From contig CAYLMM010000011.1 in assembly GCA_964384825.1 (NCBI GenBank), positions 1 through 56,626 of the forward strand: a stretch of DNA of 56,626 bases. The letters are read 5' to 3'. The notes beneath the pieces were generated by a model. The model had not been told where the DNA came from, ran no database searches, and saw only the letters and a program-made list of their open reading frames with translations. The position numbers and the translations under genes are program-made. This DNA is from CAYLMM01 sp964384825. Its GTDB lineage: Bacteria > Krumholzibacteriota > Krumholzibacteriia > LZORAL124-64-63. Positions 43,323 through 52,067 of this stretch are shown in pieces (within the stretch, counting starts at the first letter, position 1; the number at the start of each line of letters is the position of its first letter).

Positions 43323-44792
43323 ATGACGCCCGCCACAACGAAAAGATTCGCCGCGACGATCGCGTTGACGGCCCTGGCCTTCCTGTCGCCGGCGATCGCG
43401 GCCCCGTCATCGGACGACGCCGTGCTGTCCGGCGCCTTCTGGTACGTGGTCGACCATCTGGACCCGGCATTGACCGACGCCGAGGCGACCGTCTGGATGA
43501 CGATCCCCCCCGACCGTCCGGGACAGCGGATCGCCATGGGCGAATTCCGGCCCCGGGCCTCCGAACGGATCGAATCGGCGGACGGGGAAAACAGCTACGT
43601 CGTCTGGGAGGTCGGCACCGCGGGGCGTGAATACCTGAACCTGGGATATTCCTTCACCGTGCGGTTCGAGGATGTCGATGTCGATGTGGAACCGGATCTG
43701 GTCGAGCCCCCGGACGTCGAAGGCGAACTCTACCGCGCCTACACCCGGTCCGAGTTCGGCATCGAGACAGGCGGGCCCGTCGCGGCGCTGGCCGGCCGCA
43801 TCGTGGGCGACGAGACCCATCCCTGGCGCCGGGCGAAGCTGATCTTCGACTGGATGGTGCAGAACATGGTCTTCGTGCCCGGCGGCGAGGGGGAGAACCG
43901 GGCCGAGTCAGTCTGCCACACCCTGCGCGGCGACTGCGGCCAGTACGCGCTGCTGTTCTCGGCCCTCTGCCGTACGCTGTGCATTCCCGCGCGGCCGGTC
44001 ACCGGCGCTTGGCTCGACGGGGGGCGCCACCGCTGGGCCGAGTTCCATCTTCCGCCCTACGGCTGGATCCCGGCCGACCCGTCGGCGGCCCAGGCGCTGA
44101 TCTCCGGGAAGACCACGCTGACCGAGCAGGAGTCGGCCGCGTTCGCCGAGGTCATGGGCCTGGACGACGGCGATCCGGATCGTCTCTTCGGGCGCCGGCC
44201 GTCGCGTTGTCTGGTGACCTTCGTCGGGAACCACGCCCTCGCCACGGCCGGGGCCCTGCGCCAGCCCCGGACCACCCGCCGCGGCGTGACCGAAGCGGCC
44301 CCGCTGGCGGCCCGCTTCTCCGGAACGAATCACGACATCGCCCACGGCGGATTCTTCCTGTTCGGCGATTCCAGGATCCATGACCCGTCGTACGTGCGGG
44401 ACCAGGCCTACCAGCGCCTGGCCTCGTCCTATTTCGACGCGGGGCTGTACGAGGAGATCGAAGCCAGCTGCCTCAAGGCGGTCGTGGCCGAACCGGACGT
44501 GGTCACGGCCTGGATGAACCTGGGCCGGGTCTACATGAGCAAGCGGCAGTTCCGCAAGGCCGAGGCCTCGTTCAACCGGGCGCTCCTGGGGCATTCCAGC
44601 AGCCAGGTGGAGAAGCTCGAAAGCATGATCTGGACCCGGAACTATCTGGGTAACTGCTACGATCTTCTCGGGTTCCGCAACCTGGCCCTCGAGCAGTACG
44701 GGCAGGTGATCGAGATCGGGAACAACTATCGGGGCGCTCTGGATTACGCCCGCCGCTACGCGAAGCAGCCCTTCGGCGAAAGCGATCTTTGA
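43323..44792 (+). CDS. Exported transglutaminase-like protein with TPR repeats
   Basis: A 489-residue protein with signal peptide (about 1-27). The middle holds a transglutaminase/protease-like core: catalytic Cys205 in LRGDCGQYALLFSALC, His236 in GRHRWAEFH and Asp252 in GWIPADPS, so the triad is complete. The C-terminal part (about 375-480) forms about three TPR units (YQRLASSYFDAGLYEEI, TAWMNLGRVYMSKRQFRKAEASFNRAL, NYLGNCYDLLGFRNLALEQYGQVI). Such proteins can cleave or cross-link peptides in the periplasm; substrates are unknown. GGAGGGGG precedes the ATG. It starts 38 bases after the 19-heme cytochrome gene, so they probably share a transcript, which ends at the hairpin at 44834-44866. It could help assemble or mature the cytochrome, but this is a guess. 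Confidence 0.85.
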   Translation: MTPATTKRFAATIALTALAFLSPAIAAPSSDDAVLSGAFWYVVDHLDPALTDAEATVWMTIPPDRPGQRIAMGEFRPRASERIESADGENSYVVWEVGTAGREYLNLGYSFTVRFEDVDVDVEPDLVEPPDVEGELYRAYTRSEFGIETGGPVAALAGRIVGDETHPWRRAKLIFDWMVQNMVFVPGGEGENRAESVCHTLRGDCGQYALLFSALCRTLCIPARPVTGAWLDGGRHRWAEFHLPPYGWIPADPSAAQALISGKTTLTEQESAAFAEVMGLDDGDPDRLFGRRPSRCLVTFVGNHALATAGALRQPRTTRRGVTEAAPLAARFSGTNHDIAHGGFFLFGDSRIHDPSYVRDQAYQRLASSYFDAGLYEEIEASCLKAVVAEPDVVTAWMNLGRVYMSKRQFRKAEASFNRALLGHSSSQVEKLESMIWTRNYLGNCYDLLGFRNLALEQYGQVIEIGNNYRGALDYARRYAKQPFGESDL

Positions 44793-44833
44793 CCGGCGAG
44801 GTCGGCATTCGGGCGAAACTCGCTTATACTTTG

Positions 44834-44866
44834 AAAGCGCCGGGTTTCCGGATCCGGCGCTTTTTT
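44834..44866 (+). terminator. Rho-independent terminator after the cytochrome-transglutaminase genes
   Basis: A 10-bp perfect stem (44834-44843 with 44854-44863, AAAGCGCCGG) has a ten-base loop and is directly followed by T. It lies 41 bases after the stop at 44792. Confidence 0.85.
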
Positions 44867-44908
44867 ACATCCCAGGCCGAAAAGTGGTGTATGATGAGAG
44901 ATATCGAT

Positions 44909-44937
44909 TGATGAAAAATATCTATTTTTGTATAATT
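44909..44937 (+). promoter_or_regulatory. Strong promoter of the VCBS/ASPIC surface-protein gene
   Basis: TTGATG (44909-44914) and a perfect TATAAT (44932-44937) are exactly 17 bases apart in an AT-rich island that contrasts with the GC-rich genome. It gives a leader of about 80 bases to the ATG at 45025. Confidence 0.8.
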
Positions 44938-45024
44938 ATAAGCATCGAGGGAGAGTGAGTCGATCGTAAAGGACACGCAGCCCGCATTGCCTGGTCGATT
45001 CATGGGGGATTCTCAAGGAGAGAG

Positions 45025-48000
45025 ATGATGCCGACGCTCAACGCCTTCCGCAGCAGGATGCTGCCGGATCATCGGCGTACAACGATGTTCGGGCTTCTGA
45101 TATGCATCGTGCTTCTTTCGGCTCCGGCCGCGGCGGCCTGGGTCGATGCCACGATTCCGGCCTTGGCCGACACCATCCCCAGCCGGGGGGTTTCCTGGGT
45201 CGATTTCGACGGCGACGGGGATCTCGATCTCTACATCGCCGACAACGGAGCCAACCTGCTCTACCGCAACGACGGCGAGGATCCGATGGAACCCGGCTCC
45301 TGGCTGTTCGTCGACGTGGCGGGCGACATGGGCGCCGATCTCGACAACACCGGCCGGGGCAGTGTCGGGGTCTGGGGCGACTACGACAACGATGGCGATC
45401 CGGATCTCTACCTGGCCAACGATGTCGGATCGAACCGCCTGTTCCGCAACGATCCGCTCGATCCCGCGTTCCCCGATGCGCCCGAGCGCACCTTCGTCGA
45501 GGTCACCTACGGCGATCTCGGGACCCAGAGGAGTTCCCAGTCGGCCGCCTGGATCGACTTCGACGGCGACGGGGACCTGGATCTCTACGTCTGCAACCGC
45601 ACCGCGAACATGCTGCTGCGCAACGACGGCGCCGATCCCCTGGACGATGGGCGGTGGGTTTTCGTGGACGTGGCGCCGGACGACGGCACCGGAGCCGGCG
45701 AAGACGGCTCGACCCAGTCCTGCGCCTGGGTCGATTTCGATCTCGACGGCGACCAGGATCTCTTCCTTTCCAACACGCCGGGCGCCAACCGGCTGCTGCG
45801 CAACGACGGCGACGATCCCCTCGAACCGGGCCGGCCCCTGTTCACCGACGTCGCCGCCGGCACGCCGCTGGCCGACGCCGGCGAGGGCCGCGGCGCCGCC
45901 TGGGCCGATTTCGACAACGACGGCGATTCCGATCTCTATCTGGCCAACTACGGAACCGAGAACAGGCTCTACCGGAACGATCCGGTCGATCCCGGCGATC
46001 CTTTCGACACCGACCGGGTCTTCACCGAGATCGCCGGCGCCGCGGGCGTGGCCGACGCGGGCAACACGCGCGGACTGGCCTGGAGCGATTTCGACAACGA
46101 CGGCGACCTCGACCTGTACATCGTGAATTCGGACGACGGGCTGGTGCCTGACGACAACAAGCTGTGGCGCAACGACGGCCCCGACGGCGGCGATCCCGAC
46201 GGCTGGCTCTTCGCCGACGTAACCGACAGCCTGCTGGCCTACGACGGCAGCTTCACCGCCACCGCGGCCTGGGGCGATTACGACCGGGACGGCGATTGCG
46301 ATCTCTACGTCGCCAACTGGAATACCGGGAGCCCGAACCGGCTTCTGCGCAACGACGCTCCGGATTCCAACCACTGGTTCGAGCTCGATCTGACCGGCCG
46401 GAAATCCAACAGCGACGGAATCGGAGCGGTGGTGCGGGTGGTCGCCGGCGGTCTGAGCCAGATCCGCCACGTGGCCGCGGGCGAGGGGCTGATGGCCCAG
46501 AATTCCCCATCGCCGGAATTCGGACTCGGAAGCACGACCACGATCGACACCCTGGAGATCAGATGGCCGTCGGGGCGTGAGCAGATCCTGACGGAGCAGG
46601 CCGCGGATCGGATTCTCGCGGTCGCCGAACCGGGGCCTCCGGCGCCGACGATCGCGGACGAGCCTGTCTACACGTCGGGAACCGTCAACACCCTGTCCTG
46701 GAGCGACGAGTCCGCCGCCGGCGCCGTGGAATACCAGGTCCAGTTCGCCGATGAGCCGGGCTTCGGAACCATTCTCGGCGACAGCGGCTGGATCGTCGGG
46801 ACATCGCACGAATTCACCGGCCTGGTCGACGGGCAGCGCTGCTATTTCCGGGTGCGGGCCCGTGACGCCGAAGGCTGGGATTCGCGCTGGTCCGGCACCG
46901 CGGCCACGATCCAGGACAACGCCCCGCCGTTCTCGGCGGTCGAGCCGATGACCGATCCCCAGCCGGGCGATCCCTTCTCGGTGCCCTACGTCGCCGAGGA
47001 TCTGGGCAGCGGCGTGCAGATGGTGGAATTGTACTGGCGCTTCGGGGGCGAGCTGGAATTCGCCAAGTACGGCACGCGCTACGACGGCGCTCCGTTCCTG
47101 TTCACCATCCCCAGCGGTCCCGGCGTCTACGAGTTCTACACCGTGGCCGTGGACAACCTCGACCAGCGCGAGGATCCGCCGAGCGTGGTCGACCAGTCGG
47201 TCACCGTGCTGCCTCCGGCCTGGCTCAACGTGGCTCCGGCGGACGGCTCGGGAGTGGGCAGCGACGGCAACACCCGCGGCGTGGCCTGGGGCGACTACGA
47301 CGCCGACGGCCGCCCCGATCTTTACATCTCCAACCGGATCGTGTGGTACACCGGGGCCGACGCCACCAACCACCTTTTCCACAATGACGGACCCGACGCC
47401 GGCGAGCCCGGCGGCTGGTCCTTCACCGACGCGACCACCCCGCCGCTGGACGACGGCAACTACGGCCAGGGAGTGGCCTGGGCCGATTACGACGGCGACG
47501 GCGATCTCGATCTCTACCAGGCCAAGATGCAGGTCAATCCGAACCATCTGGCGCCCAACCGCCTGTACCGCAACAACGGCGACGGCTCGTTCACCGACGT
47601 GGCCGTGCAGAGCGGCGTGGACGACGGCGGATCGGGCCGGACGGTCGCCTGGGCAGACTACGACATGGACGGCGACATCGATCTCTACGTGGCCAACGAC
47701 GGGGCCAACCGGCTCTATCGCAACGACGGCGAGGACGCCGAGAATCCGGGCGTGTGGCTGTTCACCGACGTGTCGCCGGCCGACAGCAGCGGCGTCGGCG
47801 ACGGCCAGTACACCATGGGCTGCGCCTGGGCCGATTTCGACAACGACAAGGATCCCGACCTCTACACCGTCGACTATCTCGGCGGAACGAACCGCCTGTT
47901 CCGCAACGACGGGGAGGATCCCGAAAATCCCGGCGAGTGGATCTTCACCGACGTGGCGCAGGATCTCGGGGTGGCCGACACCGGCGACGGCCTGGCCGCC

Positions 48001-49068
48001 GCCTGGGCCGATTTCGACAACGACGGCTGGCTCGATCTCTACGTCGCCAACAACGGGCCCAACCGCCTGTACCGCAGCGTGGGGGCCGCCGAGTCGCCGA
48101 CCGGGACGCCGCATTTCGTCGATGTCACCGAGGAATCGGGCGAGACCCTGACCGACGGCCAGTACGGCACCGGCGTGGCCTGGGCCGACTTCGACAACGA
48201 CGGCGACCTGGACTTCTTCCTGGGCAACCACTGGCCCGATTCGGGTCCGGAATACGCGCTGAACCAGCTGTTCCGCAACGACGGCCCCGACCCCCGGAGC
48301 CCGGGCGACTGGAGCTTCGTCAACGTGGCGCCGACCAACGGCACCGGGGTGAGCGATTCGCTCAGCACCAACGGGGCCGCGTGGGCCGACTACGACGGCG
48401 ACGGCGACATGGATCTGTACATCGCCAACATGACCGCCGGGGCCAACAAGCTGTTCCGCAACGACGGCGCCGACGGCAACGGCAACCATTGGCTGCATCT
48501 GGATCTGGCTTCGATCGCCGCCAACACCGCGGCCATCGGCGCGCGGGTGCGGGTCGTGGCCGGCGGCGTGTCGCAGATCCGCGAGGTCTCCGGCGGCGGC
48601 GGGTTCCTCTCGCAGGAATCTCCGACCCTGGAATTCGGCCTCGGGGCCGCGGCGGTCGCCGACACCGTGTTCATCGATTGGCCGAACGGCTCGTGGCAGG
48701 TCCTGATGAACGTCGCGGCCGACCAGCGGCTGTCGGTGGTCGAGGACGACATGACCGCCGTCGGCGATCCCCTGCCGCAGCCGACGCCGAGCGCGTTGGC
48801 GTTGCACCAGAACTACCCCAACCCCTTCAATCCCAGCACCACCATCCGCTTCGATCTGCCGACCGAGCAGAAGGTGCGGCTGAGGATCTACGCGGTGGAC
48901 GGATCGCTGGTCCGGACGGTGGCCGACGGCGTCCTGCCGCGGGGGCGGCACACGGCGGTCTGGAACGGACGCGACAGCGGCGGCGTGCCGGCGGCCTCGG
49001 GCGTCTACTTCTACCGCCTGGAGACCGACGGGGCCGTCTTCAACCGGCGGATGCTGCTGCTGAAATAG
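45025..49068 (+). CDS. Giant exported VCBS/FG-GAP protein with two ASPIC/UnbV domains and C-terminal FlgD-like sorting domain
   Basis: A 1347-residue exported protein (signal peptide within the first 38 residues). It is built as two similar halves. Each half has seven calcium-binding repeats of the form DFDGDGDLDLY (VCBS/FG-GAP type, 14 in all), then an ASPIC/UnbV domain (about 448-535 and 1152-1245; GAVVRVVAGGLSQIR and GARVRVVAGGVSQIR). A fibronectin- or Ig-like linker (about 540-730) joins them. The last 90 residues start with NYPNPFNP and end GVYFYRLETDG...LLLK, the FlgD-like domain used as a C-terminal export/sorting signal in the FCB group (type IX-type). The role is probably at the cell surface, such as adhesion or binding polymers. 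AGGAG lies four to seven bases before two adjacent ATG codons. Confidence 0.9.
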   Translation: MMPTLNAFRSRMLPDHRRTTMFGLLICIVLLSAPAAAAWVDATIPALADTIPSRGVSWVDFDGDGDLDLYIADNGANLLYRNDGEDPMEPGSWLFVDVAGDMGADLDNTGRGSVGVWGDYDNDGDPDLYLANDVGSNRLFRNDPLDPAFPDAPERTFVEVTYGDLGTQRSSQSAAWIDFDGDGDLDLYVCNRTANMLLRNDGADPLDDGRWVFVDVAPDDGTGAGEDGSTQSCAWVDFDLDGDQDLFLSNTPGANRLLRNDGDDPLEPGRPLFTDVAAGTPLADAGEGRGAAWADFDNDGDSDLYLANYGTENRLYRNDPVDPGDPFDTDRVFTEIAGAAGVADAGNTRGLAWSDFDNDGDLDLYIVNSDDGLVPDDNKLWRNDGPDGGDPDGWLFADVTDSLLAYDGSFTATAAWGDYDRDGDCDLYVANWNTGSPNRLLRNDAPDSNHWFELDLTGRKSNSDGIGAVVRVVAGGLSQIRHVAAGEGLMAQNSPSPEFGLGSTTTIDTLEIRWPSGREQILTEQAADRILAVAEPGPPAPTIADEPVYTSGTVNTLSWSDESAAGAVEYQVQFADEPGFGTILGDSGWIVGTSHEFTGLVDGQRCYFRVRARDAEGWDSRWSGTAATIQDNAPPFSAVEPMTDPQPGDPFSVPYVAEDLGSGVQMVELYWRFGGELEFAKYGTRYDGAPFLFTIPSGPGVYEFYTVAVDNLDQREDPPSVVDQSVTVLPPAWLNVAPADGSGVGSDGNTRGVAWGDYDADGRPDLYISNRIVWYTGADATNHLFHNDGPDAGEPGGWSFTDATTPPLDDGNYGQGVAWADYDGDGDLDLYQAKMQVNPNHLAPNRLYRNNGDGSFTDVAVQSGVDDGGSGRTVAWADYDMDGDIDLYVANDGANRLYRNDGEDAENPGVWLFTDVSPADSSGVGDGQYTMGCAWADFDNDKDPDLYTVDYLGGTNRLFRNDGEDPENPGEWIFTDVAQDLGVADTGDGLAAAWADFDNDGWLDLYVANNGPNRLYRSVGAAESPTGTPHFVDVTEESGETLTDGQYGTGVAWADFDNDGDLDFFLGNHWPDSGPEYALNQLFRNDGPDPRSPGDWSFVNVAPTNGTGVSDSLSTNGAAWADYDGDGDMDLYIANMTAGANKLFRNDGADGNGNHWLHLDLASIAANTAAIGARVRVVAGGVSQIREVSGGGGFLSQESPTLEFGLGAAAVADTVFIDWPNGSWQVLMNVAADQRLSVVEDDMTAVGDPLPQPTPSALALHQNYPNPFNPSTTIRFDLPTEQKVRLRIYAVDGSLVRTVADGVLPRGRHTAVWNGRDSGGVPAASGVYFYRLETDGAVFNRRMLLLK

Positions 49069-49090
49069 GAAGCGATCCGGGGTTCGACAA

Positions 49091-49125
49091 AAGAGGCCTC
49101 CCGCCACGGCGGCGGGAGGCCTCTT
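49091..49125. terminator. Bidirectional terminator between two convergent surface-protein genes
   Basis: A perfect 15-bp stem (49091-49105 with 49111-49125) has a five-base loop. Read on the minus strand it runs into TTTTG, and read on the plus strand into TCGCG. It sits 22 bases after the plus-strand stop (49068) and 20 bases after the minus-strand stop (49146), so both genes can use it. Confidence 0.8.
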
Positions 49126-49145
49126 CGCGTCCGGTCATCATGCGG

Positions 49146-51815
49146 CTAGCGGACCAGGACCATGCTCCGGCTCAGCTCCGAGCCCGGCGTCGTCAGGCGG
49201 TAGTGGTAGACGCCGGAGGGAAGCTGCCGGCCCCGGTCGTCGCGCCCGTCCCAGGTCGCGTCGTGCCGGCCGGCCGGCAGGACCTCGTCGATCAGGGTGC
49301 GCGCCAGCCGGCCCTTCAGATCGTAGATCTTCAGGCTGACGGGGCCCGAGGCGGCGCTCGCGAAGCGGATCCCGGTGCGGGGGTTGAACGGGTTCGGCGC
49401 GTTCTGGGCCAGCATGTCCACCAGCGGCGAGGGCGGCCCGTCCGGCACGTCGGTCACGTCGAGGCTGAACACGCCGCCGGCCATGGCCACCGGCGCGGCC
49501 CGGCCCTGGGCGACCCAGGCGTCGTACAGCTCCTGGCCGAGGGTGTTGGTGACGTTCTCGTCGCGCAAAAATTCGATGTACTCCTTCGACGTCGACTGGT
49601 AGTAGAGGGTCGCCTCGACGGTCCTGGCCTCCGTCGGCAGGACGTAGAGGACGTCGTCCCAGTACTGGCTGTCGGCGTAGGCGTGGGCCACCGGCGGCGA
49701 CTGGATGTCGGCGAAGGCGGCGTTGGTGAAGCCCCGCGGCGGAATGCGGTTGTCCAGGTACACCGTGTCGTTGAGCACGAAATGGAACGAAGGCCCGGCG
49801 TCGACGCCGACCGCCGCCGCCAGCCGCGTCGAGATGCCCGGCTCGATATGGTAGATGCGGGCGTCCTCGTCGTGGGCGAGTTCGCCGGTGCCGGGATCGT
49901 AGGCCGCCGATTCGTAGACCAGCTGGTCGCCGCCGTCGTAGGCCTTCAGGTTCAGCCACATCCGCCGGCCTTCGGGATAGCCCGACGGCAGCTTGTGGCC
50001 CGTCTCGTTGATCACCCGGACGGTGACGGTGGGCTGCAGCCCCTGCTGCCCGGCGCTGAATTCCAGGGTCGCCGCCAGCGTGAGCATGGCGCGGGCCCTG
50101 AGGGTGGCGGCGTTCAACTGGGCCGTGTCGACGTCTCCGGGCCAGAACGACGGCAGGATGTCGCCCACGAAATGGTTGCCGCCGGTCAGGTCGTGCATGG
50201 GCAGATCGGTGCGCGTGGGCGTGCCGCCGATGTTCGCCCCGACGCCGGTGACGTCGCGCATGTGGCAGTCCTGGCAGGTCGAGACGATGCCGTCGGGCTT
50301 GTCGCCCGCGAACTGGGGCTGGTAGACGCCGCCGTCGGCGTAGGCCGAGGCCGACCATTCGCTGTACGTCCGCTCGACCGGGAACATGTTCCGCAGGTCG
50401 GCGTCGGGATGGGGCGCGTCGAAGGTTCCGGGAACGTAGGTCAGCAGGTCGCCGGCGCTTTCGAAGACCGGATTGCTCACGTCGTGGCAGGTGGCGCAGA
50501 GATCGCTCGAGCGGTGGAAGGGCGATTCGAGGAACTGGTGGCTGGCCTCGGCGTCGGCGTAGGGGCCGCGGCGGTAGGGATCGGGATCGTTGATGAACAT
50601 CCCGTTGGCGGCGGCCGGCGGCACGACGTCCAGGTCGTCCAGGACCTCCAGGTCGCGCTCGGGATCGACGCCCGCGGTGTAGACCGGATCGACCTGGCGG
50701 TGGCAGAAGTCGCATTGCACGCCCTGGCGGTCCTTGGCGGTCAGCATGCCGCCCGAGGTGTCGGTCGAGCGCCCCTCCTGCCAGCCGCCGGGCGTGTGGC
50801 AGCGCAGGCAGAGATCGCCCACCGAGGGGGCGTCCTGCTCGGCGATGACCATCGTGGCGAAGAACAGCGGGTCGCGGGCGGCCTGGGCCATCATCGAACC
50901 GCGCCAGTTGCGCCAGGGCTCGACGGCGGGATCGTAGTCGCCGTGGCAGGTGGCGCAGTTGGCGTCGGCGTCCTCGAGCACGGCTCCGCGCAGGGGCTGG
51001 GTGCCGGGCATGTCCATGTCGCGCAGGGTCGTCGGCACCACGCCGCCGCCGACCGCCGTGATGGAGAAGGTTCCGTCGCTGTCGTCGGCCGCCTCGTTGC
51101 CGGCGTTGTCGTGGGCCTCGGCCCTCATCAAGGTCGGCCCGGGACGGTTGGGCACGAACCACTGGTAGCTGCCTGTGTCTTCGAGATCGACGGCCACCGG
51201 CATCCAGGTGGATCCCCCGTCCTCGGATATGTACAGATCGACGTGGGAGATCCCGCTGGCGTCGTCGGCGGTCCAGGCGACCGTCGTCGTGGCTGCGCCG
51301 GCCAGCGTTTCCGACCCGTTGGGGGAATTCAGGACGATCGTCGGCGGCGTGGTGTCGGTGCTGCCGGACGGAGTGAGATAGGGCTCCACCTCGGACAGAG
51401 TCACGTTCAGGGCCGCGGACAGGTTGCCCGCCGCGAGCCCGGGGAACGTCGGCGTGTTGCTGAACAGTGCCGTCTCGGTGATCTCGACCGCGTTGGAGAA
51501 TCCGTCGTTGTCGGCGTCGTTGCCGGCGAGCGAGGCGATGGCGTCCTGATCGGAGGCGAACAGTCCCGAGCCCAGGGCCACCTCGACCTCCAGGCCGTAG
51601 GGGTTGCGTTGCCCGCCGCCGTCGAAGTCGAAGTGGCAGGCGCCGCAATGGCCGGCGTTGCTCGGCAGATCGCCGAGCTGGGTGTCTTCGGCGGCGGGGT
51701 AGACGTCGAAGAAGGCCTTGCGGTACGGATTGCGGCCCTCGGCCGGGTCGCAGATCAGCAGCATCCCGGCGGCTGCGAAGCAGAGTCCGATGAGAACGGG
51801 GCGCGGGCTGATCAT
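49146..51815 (-). CDS. Hexaheme cytochrome c with C-terminal FlgD-like (type IX-like) sorting domain
   Basis: An 889-residue exported protein (signal peptide about 1-26). Six CXXCH motifs are visible: CGACH at residues 57-61, then CATCH, CLRCH, CDFCH, CATCH and CQDCH spread over about 290-515. An Ig-like domain (about 155-265) lies between the first and second hemes, with a calcium-rich GNDADNDGFSN near 130. The mid C-terminal part is beta-rich (VTVRVINETGHKLPSGYPEG), similar to the pentaheme cytochrome. The last 85 residues begin APNPFNPRTGIRF and end in a short strand with VLVR, the same sorting-domain type as in the facing VCBS gene. It therefore should be carried to the cell surface. AGGAGG lies six bases before the ATG at 51815, which excludes a longer in-frame start 28 codons upstream. 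Confidence 0.9.
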   Translation of the reverse strand: MISPRPVLIGLCFAAAGMLLICDPAEGRNPYRKAFFDVYPAAEDTQLGDLPSNAGHCGACHFDFDGGGQRNPYGLEVEVALGSGLFASDQDAIASLAGNDADNDGFSNAVEITETALFSNTPTFPGLAAGNLSAALNVTLSEVEPYLTPSGSTDTTPPTIVLNSPNGSETLAGAATTTVAWTADDASGISHVDLYISEDGGSTWMPVAVDLEDTGSYQWFVPNRPGPTLMRAEAHDNAGNEAADDSDGTFSITAVGGGVVPTTLRDMDMPGTQPLRGAVLEDADANCATCHGDYDPAVEPWRNWRGSMMAQAARDPLFFATMVIAEQDAPSVGDLCLRCHTPGGWQEGRSTDTSGGMLTAKDRQGVQCDFCHRQVDPVYTAGVDPERDLEVLDDLDVVPPAAANGMFINDPDPYRRGPYADAEASHQFLESPFHRSSDLCATCHDVSNPVFESAGDLLTYVPGTFDAPHPDADLRNMFPVERTYSEWSASAYADGGVYQPQFAGDKPDGIVSTCQDCHMRDVTGVGANIGGTPTRTDLPMHDLTGGNHFVGDILPSFWPGDVDTAQLNAATLRARAMLTLAATLEFSAGQQGLQPTVTVRVINETGHKLPSGYPEGRRMWLNLKAYDGGDQLVYESAAYDPGTGELAHDEDARIYHIEPGISTRLAAAVGVDAGPSFHFVLNDTVYLDNRIPPRGFTNAAFADIQSPPVAHAYADSQYWDDVLYVLPTEARTVEATLYYQSTSKEYIEFLRDENVTNTLGQELYDAWVAQGRAAPVAMAGGVFSLDVTDVPDGPPSPLVDMLAQNAPNPFNPRTGIRFASAASGPVSLKIYDLKGRLARTLIDEVLPAGRHDATWDGRDDRGRQLPSGVYHYRLTTPGSELSRSMVLVR

Positions 51816-51870
51816 GGTGTCCTCCTGGCGGGGGGCCTTCGGATCGGCTCTGGGGATCATTGAGCGAACC

Positions 51871-51899
51871 ATTATCCTCCAGGATATCCCGCCTATCAA
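51871..51899 (-). promoter_or_regulatory. Promoter of the hexaheme surface-cytochrome gene
   Basis: On the minus strand TTGATA (51899-51894) and GATAAT (51876-51871) are exactly 17 bases apart. An inverted repeat sits immediately upstream of the -35 at 51901-51933. Confidence 0.75.
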
Positions 51900-51900
51900 G

Positions 51901-51933
51901 CAGTATTTAGATCTTGAAACTCATTGAATACTG
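51901..51933. promoter_or_regulatory. Inverted repeat directly upstream of the hexaheme cytochrome promoter
   Basis: CAGTATT (51901-51907) and AATACTG (51927-51933) form seven-base arms 19 bases apart in AT-rich DNA. One base separates it from the -35 hexamer. The position fits an activator-binding site; the protein is not known. Confidence 0.5.
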
Positions 51934-52067
51934 ATTGCCGGTGTCGCTTGGCCGGGAAATCCGATGCCGCCTTGACTTCTCATTCCCCGGGATGACCTTT
52001 TCCAACCAGAGGGAAGGGGACCATCGCCCGTCCGCCTTGCCCGTACATCAAGCGCAAGGTGTATCGA

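Noticed and set aside
45180..48450. Regular short DNA repeats that could suggest a CRISPR array
   Set aside because: The repeats are the codons for DFDGDGDLDLY-type calcium motifs, vary in sequence and spacing, and lie inside an open gene.
45013..49107. 1364-codon open frame antisense to the VCBS/ASPIC gene
   Set aside because: It mirrors the internal repeats of the sense gene and has no signal peptide or ribosome site.
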